Shown: positions 60,364 through 64,000 of the stretch, piece after piece
How the letters are laid out: each line of letters starts with the position of its first letter
Numbering within the stretch: the stretch's first letter is position 1
Origin: Obelidium mucronatum
Lineage: Eukaryota; Chytridiomycota; Chytridiomycetes; Chytridiales; Chytriomycetaceae
Direction of reading: 5' to 3'
NCBI GenBank assembly: GCA_025765595.1
Contig: JAIVFH010000018.1
Location: 124,001 to 188,000 of the forward strand
Length of the DNA stretch: 64,000 nt
Program-made: the position numbers and the translations under genes
The notes under the pieces: generated by a model
Seen by the model: the letters and a program-made list of their open reading frames with translations, nothing else
The model's database searches: none
What the model was told of the DNA's origin: nothing

Positions 60364-63300
60364 TCAACGAAATCCAGAACTCCACGCCGAATTCGCTGTA
60401 TTCAAACCACTTGCATGCAAACCCTCATTCATAGCAGTAGCCGTCTTGTTATGCGCCACCCCCACCGAATCCGCCCCCGCCGAAACACTCACATCAACAG
60501 GCCCCACTTCCATCATTCGAACTTCATCCAAAACCTCCAACTTCAACATACTCCCAATGGATCCACCCCCAGCACCACTACGATCCCCCGAATTCAAATT
60601 ATTATTATTAACTCCTCCTCCTTCCACCGAACTACTAACATGCCTGGAACGCGCGCCCCCATGTTTGGGCGTATTGGCTCCACTCGTTGCACAACTTGAA
60701 CTCACACTCCCAGAACTCATGGAGAGCGCCATACTCAAGCTGGATTTGTTGCTTGGCGGCGCCATCCAGAAATTCCCGCTCTTTTGAATCGTTGGAACTC
60801 CTGCTCCGACTCCTGCTCCGATAGAAGAAATGAGTGGTTGCGGTCGGAAAAGGTCTTCGCCTTCGCTATCCTCGTCATCGGGAACGGTGGAGTGATGATG
60901 TAGACTGGAAGGACGCCGAAAGTTATCAATGCTACGACTTGTACTCAAAATCCTTTGTTGTTGCTGTTGTTGCTGCTGCTGAGGAGATGGTTGGGGAAGA
61001 ATGTGGTGCGGGTGATCGAGACTCACGCCCGCAAAGTTCATCATACTGACTCCTAAAGACGACCGACGTGGGATAGAAGTTCCCGTTGACGATGAAGATG
61101 CTGTAGGAACGGTGTTGGGGGTTCGAATTGGAATAGTTCCGCTTCCAATGTTACTACCATAGTCGCCCCCACTGTTTTCCACATTGGGGTTGAAGTACGA
61201 AAACCCATTTCCTGCGCTGAAGCTGCGACGAGACGGACTAACACTTAGAATTTCTTCTCTTGGTTTCGTTTTCGCGTCATTGTTGGGGGTCCAAGGAACA
61301 TTTACAGCTGGAGCGGTGACTGGTAGGTCAATGTATTTCGGATCACTGGGGCCTTCCAATACGACGCGGCACTTTTCATCGCTTTCAAGCCCTTTATGGC
61401 CAAATACAACACGGACTTGACGTGTCAGGTAAATTCTCTTCCGAGAAGTGCATTGAAAGTGAACATGAATAGCATCCCGCAACCGATCTTTGGGTGGCCC
61501 GGTTGGTGTTGAAAGAGAGTTTCTTCGACCTTGCTGATGAGGGAGGATTGCTGCTGTATTTACATTGGTTGATGGAGGTGGCTTCACGACAAAAATCTTT
61601 TGCCGTAAAAAGGTCTTGGTATTTGGAGGCATATCCCGAAAGTCATATGGAATTAAAAATACTTTCACGGCAGTTCCGGCCGAATTCTTGATAATCTAAG
61701 AGGAAAATTTGAATTAAGCCAAAGAAGCCTCCAAACTGTCGACTGAAATAAAAAAAAAATGCCCAACAAAACTCACAATTTGAAGTTGCCCTTTCGGAGG
61801 AACTCTCCATCCCCCAATCCACTTTTTCCTGAACCCTTCCTCCGTAGTGTCATTATCGCCCTCAACGTCAGTTTCAAGATCATCAGCTCCCGTCCAAATC
61901 ATTCCATTTAAACCTTCTACATCTACATTTCCAACATATGGACTCACGCCTTCAAATTCATCCCGCCCTGCTGCCCGACCATGCGCTAACTCTCCTTTCA
62001 GGCTTCCACTGCCGCCACCACATCCTCCAAACTCGTAAAAACAGGCATCAAAGCAAAATCGCAGCCCTTTAGGACACTTCAAAGCCGGATTTTTACATTT
62101 CCCCAGCGCAACGACTCCCAAGTCTGCGATAAATGGAAGCGGTTTCGAGGGCAGACTTGACATTCGACCATTCAGTATGCTTTCTTCATAGGAACCAATC
62201 AGGGATCCACTCAAGAGATCTGCAGCAGGAAGATTGGAAAACGATGGAGACGCAGTGGTGAAGATAGGATTCGATCGCGGCAGTTGTCCGTTTGTTGGAG
62301 TCAAGTGCTGGGTATAACTGGCGCTCAGATGTTGGTGAAACAATGAACGCACTGGTGGCGTTGTGCTGAAAGCAGCAGAGGTGCTGGAATTGCTGCCAAT
62401 ACGATTCGTGAGGGCTTTTCGAGACGGTGACGACGACGTATTGACAGTGAGATTTGAATTTGAATGCTGCTGATGTTGATGGTACTGTTGCTGTTGGGTC
62501 ATTGAGAGAGATTTAAACTTTCCAGAGAGCGATTCAAAACTTTCGCGTCGAAGATTGTCGGGAGCATTATGCTTTTGGGGAAGGTCTTCATTGAGCTCCT
62601 CCTCCTCTTCATCCGATGATGATGTATCGTCGTAATGGCGAGGATATTGTTCGGATGCTTGTGTGTAACTCTGAGGGCTCGAAGGTTGAAGCTGTGAACG
62701 ACTGAATTAAGCTAATGGTGTGTTACAAAATTAAAGATATACTTATACCTCTTCGAGAATTTCTAGCCCATTCTCGTCTAAACGAACAATGGGAATTGCA
62801 GTGCGGTAACCCATTTCATTTGATCCATGTGATGGTTTCGTGTGAATTGGGTCGACCCCACCGCCACCCCTTCCGTGCGACGCACCACTTGTGCTCAAGG
62901 GAGTAGTTGATGACGATCCTGAGCTAAACAGATCGACCGAGAGAGAAATTGCGGCATCATAGACCACTGACAAATGCAGGAATCCGTGTGGGGTGGAGGC
63001 ACTCTTGAATCTGTATGCACGCAGCTTTGCAGATGGAGAAAATGAACGAGGGAGATGGCCGTTAGGCGCTGAAGAAGAGAGGAGCCTGCCGTCTGCCGTG
63101 GCGATCCTACGACAAAAAAAGCAGGGTTGGGACACACCCACTCACACACACACTAGTCGCACGCACCTTAGGGCCATGTTGGGACTTGCGTGTATGGGCA
63201 GCAGTCTGATGTGCGAGTACAGCGACTGCGACAGCAGAATCAGCTCGGTGGTCGACGCAGCGGCAGTTGAAGTTGAAGCGGCCGGAGCCGGCTCGTAGGC

Positions 63301-63666
63301 CAGCACCCAGCGCTCGGCGACGACGTCCTTCAGCGACACGTCGAGGTGCAGCGGCATCAGCTGCGTCCAGAAGGCGGCGGCGTGGGCGCCGGCCAGGAAC
63401 AGCGGCAGCGCCTCGAGGCGCGGCGCGTGCGCGGGCGGACTGCTGCGGTAGCGCGCGATCGTGTGCACCATCTTGCCGACAAACAGCGACGCCGCCCCGT
63501 CAAACGCCGCCGCCGCAGCCGCCGCCGCCTCGCCGCCGCCCGCCACCCCCGCACCCGCCCCCGCACCCGCCGCCTCGCACGCCGTGCCCTTGGCGGTCGC
63601 CGGGCCCGCGGCATCGCCGTCGTCGTCGCTGCTGGCCGTGCTGCTGCTTGTCGTGGTATCGGGCAT
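60364..63666 (-). CDS. Atos/FAM214-like protein
   Basis: The ATG at 63666 gives MPDTTTSSSTASSDDDGDAA, an Ala-rich GC-rich start. Middle regions include HASPNMALR, then SYTQASEQYPRHYDDTSSSD (acidic). The conserved DUF4210-type block appears as SLIGSYEESILNGRMSSLPS then PFIADLGVVALGK, followed by the C-terminal block with KWIGGWRVPPKGQLQ. A short intron joins to NSAGTAVKVFLIPYDFRDMP, NTKTFLRQKIFV, RDAIHVHFQCTSRKRIYLTR and QVRVVFGHKGLESD. These match the Atos (ATOSA/ATOSB, FAM214) family, which regulates migration-linked transcription in flies. The C-terminal 240 residues are disordered and Ser-rich with a polyQ stretch. A transcriptional role here is inferred. Confidence 0.78.
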
Positions 63667-63763
63667 TGCTATTTTGTTGGTATCTTTTTTTATTACTGGC
63701 TCCAAAGAAACAAGTTGGTCGAAAATAGATTCGAAAATAGATTCGAAAAAAGAAGGGTAGCCA

Positions 63764-64000
63764 ATGAGCATCCATGAGAATGAGAATGAGAATGAGATGC
63801 TTGAGATGCTGCCGCTATCGGTAAATATCTTGATACTGGTTATTTATTACAGTAACAGCTTGATGCTGCAGGGCGAACCCAGTTCTGACAATGTCGCTTT
63901 GCTGACTGGTCAGGTGGTGACTGTTGTCGAGTCCGATCGGAACAAGAGGCTAAACGCACGGATATTGAAGGATCCTGAGAGAATGCCGGCCGCTGTTTGG
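63764..64000 (+). CDS. Unrecognised gene, 3' end outside the window
   Basis: The ATG at 63764 starts MSIHENENENEMLEMLPLS, where GAGAAT repeats encode the Glu-Asn run. A 51-nt intron (GTAAAT at about 63821 to CTGCAG at about 63871) joins to GEPSSDNVALLTGQVVTVVE and continues to the window edge. No family is recognised from the 60 or so visible residues. It is divergent from the Atos homologue across 97 bp. Confidence 0.5.
   Translation, partial: MSIHENENENEMLEMLPLSVNILILVIYYSNSLMLQGEPSSDNVALLTGQVVTVVESDRNKRLNARILKDPERMPAAVW

Noticed and set aside
63267..63777. Two plus-strand frames rich in Arg/Pro across the Atos 5' exon
   Set aside because: They are antisense shadows of a GC-rich, Ala-coding exon.

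Overview
This 64 kb window is dense nuclear DNA from a fungus, most likely a zoosporic (chytrid-type) lineage. The fungal side shows in Sec2, Utp23, histidine biosynthesis (HIS5), Pho13-type phosphatase and the secreted 'macrofage-activating glycoprotein' family. Genes usually missing from yeasts but kept in early-diverging fungi and animals sit among them: MCM8, METTL14, a SAM-domain kinesin-13, an HCN/CNG-like cation channel, ACMSD, PTAR1, an Atos/FAM214 homologue, Borealin and an ELYS-like nucleoporin. Most genes carry several short GT-AG introns (about 50-110 nt), many with long T, A, CA or C tracts. I see no mobile element, CRISPR array, tRNA or rRNA.

Layout. 1-12950: ASCC2 (5' truncated), ACMSD, a Mu-type GST, the Rab exchange factor SEC2, an H2A.X-type histone, ALG6, UTP23 and METTL14. 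13123-25490: a TIGAR-like phosphatase, a U2 snRNA gene with its own TATA box, SEC15, kinesin-13 with a SAM domain, HIS5, a phosphoglycolate-type phosphatase and an unknown coiled-coil protein. 25548-34605: EXO1, MCM8 and a cation channel with two cyclic-nucleotide-binding domains lie head to tail with only 39-52 bp between stop and next start. 34692-45954: orphan coding-like exons, a divergent H2B/H2A pair, ALG2, a phosducin-like protein, the t6A dehydratase TCD1, the ELYS-like nucleoporin and Borealin. 46098-64000: RPC40, an unknown Pro/Ala-rich protein, a tandem triplet of secreted glycoproteins, PTAR1, an uncertain gene, ribosomal protein eL29, ALG1, a beta-lactamase-like hydrolase, the Atos homologue and the start of an unrecognised gene.

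Functional links. ALG1, ALG2 and ALG6 all build the dolichol-linked N-glycan precursor. SEC2 and SEC15 act in the same Sec4/exocyst secretion step. EXO1 and MCM8 are adjacent and both act in recombination repair. ELYS and Borealin share a 40 bp divergent start region and both work on mitotic chromatin.

The most unusual signals are: (1) the channel gene, whose CNBD was duplicated together with its two introns and whose pore reads VGYR rather than VGYG; (2) sharply bounded GC-rich islands over the 5' exons of about nine genes; (3) two H2A genes with nearly identical coding cores but different tails, introns and promoters; (4) a possible 4-nt microexon that completes the SAM domain of the kinesin. 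Exon limits were read by eye from splice signals and family alignments recalled from memory; none has been tested with transcripts.
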